Below, one piece after another: positions 1 through 5,992 of a DNA stretch of 12,554 nt. The DNA comes from CAYQLT01 sp964418425 (GTDB lineage: Bacteria > Bacillota > Limnochordia > Limnochordales > Geochordaceae). A model generated the notes under the pieces. That model was not told the origin of the DNA. It worked only from the letters and a program-made list of their open reading frames with translations, and did no database searches. Both the position numbers and the translations under genes were made by a program. Position 1 is the first letter of the stretch, and each line of letters starts with the position of its first letter. The DNA is taken from the NCBI GenBank assembly GCA_964418425.1, contig CAYQLT010000071.1, forward strand, positions 1 through 12,554. Reading direction: 5' to 3'.

Positions 1-1
1 G

Positions 2-589
2 TTGCTGCTGACGGTGCCGCGGATCCGGTGGGTGCTGGCGTTTCGGCGCATCCCGCTGCTACGGCCGCGGCCGCTTCTCGCCTCCGGGCTGGCCGCAGCG
101 CTGGCCTATCTGGTGGTTCACACCCAGATCCCGCTCGCAGGTGCGCACACGACCTTCCACTACACGCTGTTCCGCATCGCCATCGTCTTGCTCGGGCTGG
201 GAGCCGTCGCCTCGCTTCCCTACCTGCACGAAAAACCCATTCATGCTGCGGTCATCGCTTCGGTCCTGGTCAACGCGGGAGCGTGGGTGAAGCGCTACGT
301 GATCGTCGTCCCCACACTGCTCAACCCGTTCCTTCCCATTCAGGACGTACCGGCGGGTTGGGAGGTCTACCGGCCGACGTGGGTCGAGTGGTCCATCACG
401 GCGGCAGCCTTCGCCGGCTTCACGTTGGTGTACGCCCTGTTTTCCCGGCTTTTCCCCATCGTTTCCATTTGGGAGACGCGGGAAGCGCAAACCGACGAGC
501 AGTCCCGGGGGGTGCGTCCACATGAAGAGGGGTCTTTCCTCCATCCAGCGCCTGCGGAAGGGCGGGCTGCCGATGCCCCGTTGGCCTGA
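2..589 (+). CDS. NrfD/ActC-type polytopic membrane subunit (5' partial)
   Basis: The frame is open from the window edge to TGA at 587-589, so only the C-terminal 195 residues or so are seen. The sequence is hydrophobic with at least four membrane segments (roughly residues 24-42, 55-75, 80-97 and 130-150). Its end resembles NrfD/PsrC/ActC membrane proteins: a KRYVIVVPTLLNPFLPIQ stretch (about 97-114), then Y-x-PTWVEWSIT (about 123-132) and a closing LFPIVSIWE. In that family the subunit binds quinone and exchanges electrons with a periplasmic iron-sulfur or cytochrome partner, as in polysulfide, nitrite or alternative complex III respiratory enzymes. Which complex this belongs to cannot be told without the upstream genes. 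The tail after VSIWE is hydrophilic and overlaps the next gene, as in an operon. Confident on family, not on the complex. Confidence 0.85.
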   Translation: MLLTVPRIRWVLAFRRIPLLRPRPLLASGLAAALAYLVVHTQIPLAGAHTTFHYTLFRIAIVLLGLGAVASLPYLHEKPIHAAVIASVLVNAGAWVKRYVIVVPTLLNPFLPIQDVPAGWEVYRPTWVEWSITAAAFAGFTLVYALFSRLFPIVSIWETREAQTDEQSRGVRPHEEGSFLHPAPAEGRAADAPLA

Positions 590-818
590 ATGGGCGGTCG
601 GGGTGATCCTGGTGATGGTGGCGGCCGGGGCGGCGCTCGCCTCCCGCCCCGGGCCCGATCAATTGAGAGCGGTAGCCACCCGGCCGGAGTTCCTCAGCCC
701 CTATCCTCCTCTCCGCCTGGCAGCGGGATTGGGTCTGGTGCTGGGGGCGGTCTGGCTCACGTACGGGTACGTCCTGTATCAGGTCTGGCGGATCGCAAGG
801 CAGAAGGAGTCCGGCTGA
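573..818 (+). CDS. Small two-helix membrane protein downstream of nrfD-like gene
   Basis: This is an 81-residue hydrophobic protein with two predicted membrane helices (about residues 8-23 and 48-69) and a basic C-terminus (RIARQKESG). I start it at ATG 573, which has a GGAAGGG Shine-Dalgarno 10 nt upstream and overlaps the preceding gene by 17 nt; an in-frame ATG at 522 would give 98 residues. The overlap implies translational coupling with the NrfD-like gene. It could be a small accessory or anchor subunit of the same respiratory complex, but I recognise no family motif and that role is inferred from position alone. Confidence 0.65.
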   Translation: MPRWPEWAVGVILVMVAAGAALASRPGPDQLRAVATRPEFLSPYPPLRLAAGLGLVLGAVWLTYGYVLYQVWRIARQKESG

Positions 819-853
819 GCGGCAGGTATAGTCCGCCAGTGGTGCGGGGTCGT

Positions 854-907
854 TGCCAGGAACTCTCAGGTTCCTTTCAGGCAACTCGGCCCAGCCCGGT
901 GTATAAT
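854..907 (+). promoter_or_regulatory. Promoter with 11-bp direct repeats (site 1), upstream of Mur ligase gene
   Basis: Two adjacent 11-bp repeats, CTCAGGTTCCT (865-875) and TTCAGGCAACT (876-886), are followed 15 bp later by a perfect TATAAT at 902-907. A weaker out-of-phase CCAGG lies at 856-860. No good -35 hexamer is present; the repeats sit where it would be. That is typical of promoters activated by OmpR/PhoB-family response regulators, which bind direct repeats one helical turn apart. The same repeat and the same 15-bp spacing recur at 3690-3743. The regulator's identity is unknown. Confidence 0.65.
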
Positions 908-1144
908 GAGAATCGTAGCCGCCTGCGGCAGGTTCGGGGCCGCATGGCGGCAAGCACAGCTTACGTCCGCCGGCCGGGCATGGCCTGGTGGTGGCCGCCC
1001 GCACGACGGGTTTTACGGTTTAGGGGTTCTCTCCGTAGAGGCGGTACGACCGGTGAAGGGAGCCAGGCCCTGATCCCCTCCGAGTCAGAGCGCGCCGCGG
1101 GTCCACCCTCGGCGCAACCCGTGTCCCTCCCCCATCGGCCACCC
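908..1144 (+). other. Long 5' leader of the Mur ligase gene
   Basis: About 237 nt separate the TATAAT from the best protein start. The stretch can form several GC-rich stems, for example GCCGC (918-922) with nearby GCGGC, and AGGGG (1022-1026) with CCCCT near 1075-1079. A Shine-Dalgarno-like GAAGGGAG (1055-1062) is followed 7 nt later only by an in-frame CTG at 1070. I compared it by eye with cobalamin, c-di-AMP (ydaO), SAM and SRP RNA signatures and found no match. The frame of the downstream gene is open throughout, so part of this stretch could instead be coding. Confidence 0.35.
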
Positions 1145-2577
1145 GTGCCCCTTTCCCGCCTGCTGGCAGGATTGGACGGCATCATTCGGGTGACGACGCC
1201 GGATGGCGCCAGTGCCTGCGTCGGGCCACCCGGAGGGTTCGCATGGGATCCGGTGGTGACGGCGCTGGCGTTTCACTCGGCCCAGGTCATGCCAGGTGCC
1301 CTGTTCGCGGCCATCCGCGGCTCACATCGGGATGGCCACGACTTCATCGATGAGGCCCTGCTCCGGGGGGCGCACGCCGTGGTGGTGGACAGGCCGGAGG
1401 TAGCGGAGCGCCTGTCCCACGGCCAACGGCCTTGTGTGGCGGTGCAGGTACGCGACAGCCGCCTCGCCCTGGCGCGCCTGGCCACCCGGTGGTTCGGCGA
1501 TCCGTCCCATGAGTTGACCGTGGTGGGCGTAACGGGGACCGTGGGCAAGACCTCGACGGCACTGTTCTTGCGCCAGCTTCTCCAGGCCTGCGGCCGTGCG
1601 ACCGGTGCCATCGGTTCCCTGGGCGTCTTCTTCGGCCCCGCACGGGTGCCCTCTCGCCTGACCACCCCGGACCCCGTCACCCTGCAGGGGTGGCTGCGGG
1701 CCATGGCGGACGAGCGCCTGTGGGCCGCGGTCGTCGAGGTCTCCTCGCACGCCCTGCTCCAGCACCGGGCCTCGGGAGTGCGGCTGCGGGCAGGGGCCCT
1801 GACGGACCTGGTTCCCCACGAACACACGGACACGCATCCCACGTTCGCGGATTACCTGGCGGTCAAGCGCCGGTTCCTGGAACTGCTGGCCGACGATGCC
1901 CNNNNNNNNNNNNNNNNNNNNNNNNNNNNNNNNNNNNNNNNNNNNNNNNNNNNNNNNNNNNNNNNNNNNNNNNNNNNNNNNNNNNNNNNNNNNNNNNNNN
2001 NGGCGCCGTAGCAGCCGCCTTCGCCCTCGGGCTGGAGTGGGAGGCGGTGGTGGCCGCCGCCGAGCAGCTGCGACCGCCGCGCCGGCGAATGGAGGTCATC
2101 TACCGGGGCCCGTTCACCGCCATCGATGACACGACGGGCCATCCGGCAAGCTTCGAGCGGCTGTTCGAGGTACTCGAGGCGGCGGGCGGCGGCCCCCTGG
2201 TGCTGGTCGTCGGCGTTCGGGGCAGCCGGGGCTCGGACGTCAACGCCCGAAACGGCCGGGTAATAGCCAGGTGGAGTCGGCGGCTTGCGGTGCGGAAGGT
2301 GATCGTGACCAGCAGCGAGGAGAGCGTGGGCCCCGCCGACCGGGTGTTGCCGCACGAACGCGAAGCCCTGATGTCGGCCCTTCGCGGGGGACCGGCTCCG
2401 GTGCTCCACTACCCCACGCTGCAGGAGGCCCTTCAAACCGCCCTGAACTCCACCCGTCCCGGCGACGTGCTGGTGCTGGCCGGCGCCCAAGCTCTGAACC
2501 GAGCGGCCTCCCTGTTCCGGCGGCTCATGGGGCTTGACGCCGACACGGAGCCCGATCCGTATCCCATTGCGGAATAG
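1145..2577 (+). CDS. Divergent MurE-type Mur ligase, interrupted by an assembly gap
   Basis: Mur ligases join an amino acid to a UDP-MurNAc-peptide using ATP; MurE adds the third residue of the peptidoglycan stem. From GTG 1145 the N-terminal half has the MurE layout: substrate domain with PGALFAAIRG and DGHDFI (residues 50-68), P-loop GVTGTVGKTST (128-138), TTPDPVTLQ (173-181), EVSSHAL (198-204), and a DYLAVKRRF stretch (236-244) whose Lys241 matches the carbamylated lysine. After the gap the C-terminal domain (2002-2577) keeps the fold pattern but is atypical. The DYAHxPDA segment reads IDDTTGHPAS, TSDNPR reads TSSEES, GDRDxGKR reads GSRGSDVNA, and GKGHE reads GAQAL. The DNPR and GKGHE motifs contact diaminopimelate in classical MurE, so a different substrate or role is likely. 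The start is uncertain: MPLSRLLAGL fits the usual N-terminus, but no Shine-Dalgarno precedes it. Transcription probably comes from site 1. Confidence 0.8.
1902..2001. other. Assembly gap (100 N)
   Basis: Exactly 100 Ns lie inside the Mur ligase gene, and the reading frame before the gap (codons starting at 1901) differs from that after it (codons starting at 2002). A round 100 is a conventional placeholder for unknown length. Comparison with typical MurE spacing between the carbamylated lysine and the C-terminal domain suggests roughly 200-270 nt are really missing. An intact gene requires a missing length of 3n+2. Confidence 0.95.
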
Positions 2578-2621
2578 ACTGCCGCCGGAAAAGATGCGCG
2601 AACGGTCCGGCAGCCGCTCGG

Positions 2622-3311
2622 CTACCCGCGCGGAAGGCTTTCCCGAAAACCCCGAACGCGCCCCGCCCGTACGAAGGAGGCGGCGTTGGGAATGAAAGCC
2701 GGCGTGCTGGCGGCGTAGCGGCCGTATGCCTCACCGAACTGCTCGCTCAGCGCCCGCTCTTCACGCCGGGCCAGCCTCACATACATGGCCACCAGCACCG
2801 GGAACATGAGCAGCGTCAAGAAGGTAGGCCACTGCACCAGGAACCCCAGCATGGTCATGACGAAGCCGGCATATTGGGGGTGCCGCATCCAGCGGTACGG
2901 CCCGGTGGTGGCAAGGCGCCCCTCGCGGCTGGCCTTGTGAAGCACCTTCCATGCCGCGGCGATGAGAGCGAAGCCCCCCACGATCAGCAGGTCGCTCACC
3001 ACGTGCAGGATGTTGAAGTGTGGGTCTCCTTTCCAGCCGAGGAGAACCGGCCACAAATGACCGGCGTCGTGAGAGAGCGGGTCGAGCCCGCTCACCCGAT
3101 TTCCAAGCCACGACCACAAGAGGTACAACGTCAGCGGAAACCCGTACATCTCAGTGAACAGTGCCACCAGGAACGCCGAGAACGCGCCCAGCGTCCGCCA
3201 GTCCGTGCGGGTACGGGGCCTGAAGAAACTGACGGCAAAGCCGATGAACAATGCCAGGTTCAGCACAACCAGGGACCACAGGCCGTACTGGGAGTCAGCC
3301 GATTCACGCAC
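2622..3311 (-). CDS. ICMT/PEMT-like integral membrane methyltransferase
   Basis: A 229-residue membrane protein with about five hydrophobic segments (roughly 11-30, 41-66, 101-122, 147-160, 162-178). The conserved core of the isoprenylcysteine carboxyl methyltransferase/phospholipid methyltransferase superfamily is present: TTGPYRWMRHPQYAGF (135-150), then WPT (161-163), a YVRLARREE stretch (177-185) and FGEAYGRYAASTPAFIP (192-208). The RHPQY and REE elements form the S-adenosylmethionine and substrate site in this superfamily. The substrate in bacteria is generally unknown. I chose GTG 3311 because GGAGG lies 10 nt upstream and the protein then begins just before the first membrane helix; a GTG at 3413 is in frame but has no Shine-Dalgarno. 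It follows the YHS-domain gene on the same strand by 123 nt, so the two are probably co-transcribed from site 2. It converges with the Mur ligase gene, 44 nt away. Confidence 0.8.
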   Translation of the reverse strand: MRESADSQYGLWSLVVLNLALFIGFAVSFFRPRTRTDWRTLGAFSAFLVALFTEMYGFPLTLYLLWSWLGNRVSGLDPLSHDAGHLWPVLLGWKGDPHFNILHVVSDLLIVGGFALIAAAWKVLHKASREGRLATTGPYRWMRHPQYAGFVMTMLGFLVQWPTFLTLLMFPVLVAMYVRLARREERALSEQFGEAYGRYAASTPAFIPNAASFVRAGRVRGFRESLPRG

Positions 3312-3321
3312 AGCCAGACAG

Positions 3322-3326
3322 CCTCC
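3322..3326 (-). promoter_or_regulatory. Shine-Dalgarno deciding the methyltransferase start
   Basis: On the minus strand GGAGG lies 10 nt before GTG 3311-3309. It favours this start over the upstream in-frame GTG at 3413, which has no comparable sequence. Confidence 0.6.
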
Positions 3327-3434
3327 ATCCGAAGACAGGCTCCCGCACCGTCGGACGGGCCCCCAGGGCTTGCAGCGCGCCCGGCAAGGCCCCGGTGTGA
3401 CCGATAGGGCCACAGATGCGCCCGGCGGGCCGCC

Positions 3435-3662
3435 TTACGGCCCGAGGGGGTTCCCCGATACGTCCAGCTTGCTGGCCGAAGGGCCTCTGGTACGGCTTTC
3501 GCCCCCGACGAAGAGCTCGGGAGCCAGCACGAATCGCTGCACGCACCGCTGACACTCGAAGTAGTACGCCTTCCCCTGGTAGGTGACCGAGGGAGCAAGG
3601 GCCGGATCCACCGCCTGGCCGCACACGGGACAGGTGACCCTGGCTGCCTCTTCCATGCTCAT
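3435..3662 (-). CDS. YHS-domain metal-binding protein
   Basis: A 75-residue protein matching the YHS domain, a small treble-clef-like fold that binds metal ions and occurs alone or attached to copper ATPases, oxygenases and other metal proteins. The pattern CPVCGQAVDPALAP (residues 11-24), a YQGKAYYFEC segment (about 28-37) and QRCVQRF (38-44) gives four cysteines in two pairs. The usual D before PVCG is C here. The last 25 residues look unstructured. Start ATG 3662 has GAGGGGG about 12 nt upstream; a second ATG at 3656 is possible. A 6-bp hairpin (3427-3432 with 3438-3443) has the TAA stop in its loop. The gene is first downstream of site 2 and is followed by the membrane methyltransferase. 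A metal-supply or sensor role is an inference. Confidence 0.8.
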   Translation of the reverse strand: MSMEEAARVTCPVCGQAVDPALAPSVTYQGKAYYFECQRCVQRFVLAPELFVGGESRTRGPSASKLDVSGNPLGP

Positions 3663-3689
3663 GATGGGTAGCCCCCTCGTTTCGGGGGC

Positions 3690-3743
3690 ATCGTACGCCT
3701 GGTTCCTTAGAGGCAAGTGAAAGCAACCTGAGAGTCGGCTGAG
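3690..3743 (-). promoter_or_regulatory. Promoter with 11-bp direct repeats (site 2), upstream of the YHS gene
   Basis: Read on the minus strand, four consecutive 11-bp units occur: CTCAGCCGACT (3743-3733), CTCAGGTTGCT (3732-3722), TTCACTTGCCT (3721-3711) and CTAAGGAACCA (3710-3700). The second and third align with the two core repeats of site 1. They are followed after exactly 15 bp by TACGAT (3695-3690), a 4-of-6 match to the -10 consensus. The ATG of the YHS gene lies 27 nt further on. The layout fits an OmpR/PhoB-family activator site in place of a -35. Confidence 0.65.
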
Positions 3744-3797
3744 GAAGGCGAACGGCTCTTGCGGTAGCCTGTTCACGGGGCTGGCTCCCACCGGGCA

Positions 3798-3824
3798 GGG
3801 CGCCGGCGCCCGACCTGCGGCGCC
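3798..3824 (-). terminator. GC-rich hairpin after the ccm operon
   Basis: Just downstream of orfC's stop, GGCGCCG (3799-3805) can pair with CGGCGCC (3818-3824) around a 12-nt loop; a perfect 14-bp palindrome GGGCGCCGGCGCCC (3798-3811) overlaps it. No T-tract follows on the minus strand, so it would be a weak or factor-assisted terminator, or only a transcript-end stabiliser. Confidence 0.35.
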
Positions 3825-3841
3825 GGTTCACCAGCTTTCGT

Positions 3842-4372
3842 CTAGCGGTGGCTGAGCAGAGCCTCGATGACGTTCTCCTCGCGCCCGGACACGATCCCGA
3901 CCCAGTAGACGTCCCTGCCTGAAACCCAGTAGTAGTTGCGCATCCCGGCTCCCACCGTGAAATAGAGAAAGCGCCCCCCCACCGACAAAGTCCGGGGTGG
4001 GCTGAAGATGGGGCTGGCCGCCATCTTCTGCGTCATGGCGTTCGCCAGGTCGCGAGCCTTCGCCTCCGACCGGGCTCTGGCGCGCCAGACCACGACCTGC
4101 TCCTGGCCGCGGCCGTACGTGGCCACGTAGCCGTCCACGATCTCAATGGCCGTCCGGTGCAAGCGGTTGATGGCTCGCACGGCCTCCTTGCCCCTCTGCA
4201 GCTGCACGAGAGGCTGCCCGTCCAGCTCTCGGGGGGGCAGCAAGGCGTCCCCTTGCCCTCCGGCACCCGGTGACCCGGCTCGGTACAGCCACCAGCCTCC
4301 GGCCAGCGCGGCAGCGACGGCGGCGGCAAGGATGGCGATTCTGCCTGCACGAGCCAGCGTCGGCACGGGCAT
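3842..4372 (-). CDS. Membrane-anchored protein of unknown function, last gene of ccm operon (orfC)
   Basis: A 176-residue protein with one N-terminal membrane helix (about residues 11-30) followed by a Pro/Gly-rich linker and an extracytoplasmic alpha/beta domain (about 60-176). Visible features are a helix rich in Arg and Ala (97-118), a stretch rich in aromatics (FLYFTV at 135-140, then NYYWVSGRDVYWVGI at 146-160), and no cysteines. I recognise no family. I start at ATG 4372, just before the membrane helix; the frame is open further upstream inside orfB, but that part is basic and looks like out-of-frame sequence. It begins 40 nt after orfB ends. A role alongside orfB in cytochrome c or respiratory complex assembly is inferred from position only. 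Confidence 0.6.
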   Translation of the reverse strand: MPVPTLARAGRIAILAAAVAAALAGGWWLYRAGSPGAGGQGDALLPPRELDGQPLVQLQRGKEAVRAINRLHRTAIEIVDGYVATYGRGQEQVVVWRARARSEAKARDLANAMTQKMAASPIFSPPRTLSVGGRFLYFTVGAGMRNYYWVSGRDVYWVGIVSGREENVIEALLSHR

Positions 4373-4412
4373 CCCGCTTCCGCCCTTGGCCCCTCTTCCA
4401 CCCCAAACGCCG

Positions 4413-5507
4413 TCAGATCGACTGAAGGCGGCGCATGGCCTCCACCAAGCGCCGTTTGAGCTTCGCCCGGGATTCGGCGTAGACCGCCTCCTCAAGGGCT
4501 CCGGCGGCCCGGCGACGGTCCAGATCGGCAATCTGCCGGATGAGTTGCTGGATCTCCTCCTGCGTTGCCGCCTGCAAGTCGGCATCCGCGGCGGCGCAAA
4601 CGACCCCCTGGGCGGTGGTAAGGACTCCCTTCCGGGTACGACCTGCGGCCACTAGCTTGAACCCACCGTAGAGAACCACCACGGCGAGGACGCTCAAAAG
4701 GAAGATGCCGAACAGGCCCCCGTGACCGCTGAGGCCGGTGCTGCGTTGCCATAGCTGCACGTTGGCGTTGCCGCCGTGAAACGACGTGGTGATCACGTGC
4801 TCCTGTGGCGAGCCTGCCTGCCCGGTTTGACCCGTTTCGTCACGAGCTATCGGGGCTCCGCCCCCAGCGGGCACGACGCCGCCTGCAACGGGTACCACGT
4901 CGAACGTCACCTCGGCGCCGGGCTTCAGATCGGTGGCCCCGAACAGATGGAACTTCCGATCGCCGAGCTGCGCCGTCCCCAGCTCCTCAAGGCCCGCGGA
5001 TCGCAGGTCGAGCTTGCCGTCTTCCACCATCACGACCAGTTCCCGAACCGGATAGGGCACGGGCCGGGCCCACCGCAGGACTGGGCTCTCGTCCAGCTTC
5101 AGAGTATGCTCGAGCTTCAGGGTGTACGCGAAGGAGACGACTTGCTCACCCGGCTCCATCCAGCCCGATACGCGAAACCCCTTGGCCGTCGTCTCGAAAG
5201 GCACAACTCGGCCCTCGAAGCCGTCTCTCACCACCAGGTCGGCCGCCGGGACGGGTAACGGTACGTCCAGGTCGGCGGGGCGGGCACCCGTGTTTTCGAC
5301 GTTCCACACCTCGAGCACCGCGAGGCGCTCTCCCGTGGCCGTCAGGACCACATGCTGGAGCTTGACCCGTACCCCGTCAGGCGCCGCTGCACCCTCGGTC
5401 CCGGCCGCCGCTGCCATCGCCCGCCAACCCAGCGCGGCCGCGACCACCCATCCGGCCACGGCAAGCCTCAGCGCGGCGTTCTGCTCGGCCCAACGCCGCT
5501 GCCTCAT
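4413..5507 (-). CDS. Secreted beta-rich protein with C-terminal TM and helical tail (orfB)
   Basis: A 364-residue protein: a signal-peptide-like start (residues 12-36, ending AMAAAAG), a beta-rich extracytoplasmic domain (about 45-210) with a VWNVENTG turn at 67-74 resembling carboxypeptidase-regulatory/Ig-like modules, a Gly/Pro linker, a membrane helix (266-281), and a cytoplasmic tail whose last 45 residues are helical and highly charged (QLIRQIADLDRRRAAG and onward), like a SHOCT-type oligomerisation motif. There are no haem-binding CxxCH motifs. ATG 5507 has GGGAG 5 nt upstream and overlaps the ccmI-like stop as ATGA, so the two genes are translationally coupled. orfA at the operon's start has the same domain order, so both probably serve the same assembly machine. 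The function is not known to me. Confidence 0.7.
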   Translation of the reverse strand: MRQRRWAEQNAALRLAVAGWVVAAALGWRAMAAAAGTEGAAAPDGVRVKLQHVVLTATGERLAVLEVWNVENTGARPADLDVPLPVPAADLVVRDGFEGRVVPFETTAKGFRVSGWMEPGEQVVSFAYTLKLEHTLKLDESPVLRWARPVPYPVRELVVMVEDGKLDLRSAGLEELGTAQLGDRKFHLFGATDLKPGAEVTFDVVPVAGGVVPAGGGAPIARDETGQTGQAGSPQEHVITTSFHGGNANVQLWQRSTGLSGHGGLFGIFLLSVLAVVVLYGGFKLVAAGRTRKGVLTTAQGVVCAAADADLQAATQEEIQQLIRQIADLDRRRAAGALEEAVYAESRAKLKRRLVEAMRRLQSI

Positions 5508-5953
5508 GTTGTCTCCCTTCCCCCCGACGTCGGGGGCTTTTCTTCCCGTGCGGCTGCGATTTGCGCCTCAATGGCCGCTTCCAGCGCCGGCGACACAGCC
5601 GCGCCGACTCCGTCGCCTTTACCGAACATTGAGGCCGCCTCTTCAATCAAACGGGCCTTTAAAAGGCGGTAGTCCTCGGGAGAAATCTTGCGCATTTGAA
5701 AGTCGTACTCGAGCTCGTTGAGTGTCGCCAGCACCTGTTCTTTCCGACGGGCGAGATCTTGCTCTCGACGGGCCAGTTCTTGCCCTGCTGCCGCGGGCCC
5801 GGCTACCGGCGCCGCTCCGAACGTTTCGTCACTCTCCGCCACCTCACGCCGCAAGAGCGGCCATCCGATGAACGCCAGAACACCGGCCACCAGCAACAGA
5901 CCGACCACGTATCCCACTGCCTCCCGCCACCTTCCGCCCCGAAGGCGCCGCAC
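5504..5953 (-). CDS. CcmI-like cytochrome c biogenesis protein (short form)
   Basis: A 149-residue protein with one membrane helix near the N-terminus (about 13-31) and a charged coiled coil (about 59-110). The segment from RRKEQVLATLNELEYDF to ISPEDYRLLKARL (about 69-103) matches the helical start of CcmI/CycH, in which L-x-ELE-x-D is followed by L-S-x-EDY. Full CcmI proteins add a large periplasmic TPR domain that binds the apocytochrome C-terminus; it is absent here. The gene lies between ccmH and orfB and shares ATGA with orfB. The start is uncertain: GTG 5953 gives the usual basic N-terminus but has no clear Shine-Dalgarno, while GTG 5908 has GGGAGG 11 nt upstream and would remove the first 15 residues. 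Confidence 0.7.
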   Translation of the reverse strand: MRRLRGGRWREAVGYVVGLLLVAGVLAFIGWPLLRREVAESDETFGAAPVAGPAAAGQELARREQDLARRKEQVLATLNELEYDFQMRKISPEDYRLLKARLIEEAASMFGKGDGVGAAVSPALEAAIEAQIAAAREEKPPTSGGRETT

Positions 5954-5992
5954 TGGCGGCGACGCCAGGCACGGCCTGCGCTCCAGTATCGG

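Noticed and set aside
590..1144. N-terminal extension of the Mur ligase frame back to ATG 590
   Set aside because: The frame is open only because of high GC; the translated part is Arg/Gly-rich, overlaps the preceding gene and contains the site 1 promoter. MurE homology starts near 1145.
908..1144. Known riboswitch or structural RNA in the Mur ligase leader
   Set aside because: By-eye comparison with cobalamin, ydaO, SAM and SRP RNA conserved cores gave no match; only generic GC stems are visible.
2578..2621. Shared terminator between the convergent Mur ligase and methyltransferase genes
   Set aside because: Only an imperfect stem (CTGCCGCCGG with CCGGCAG) and no T-tract on either strand.
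3304..3831. Minus-strand 175-codon frame overlapping the YHS gene
   Set aside because: It covers the promoter region and is out of frame with the YHS domain; its product is Arg/Gly-rich without motifs.
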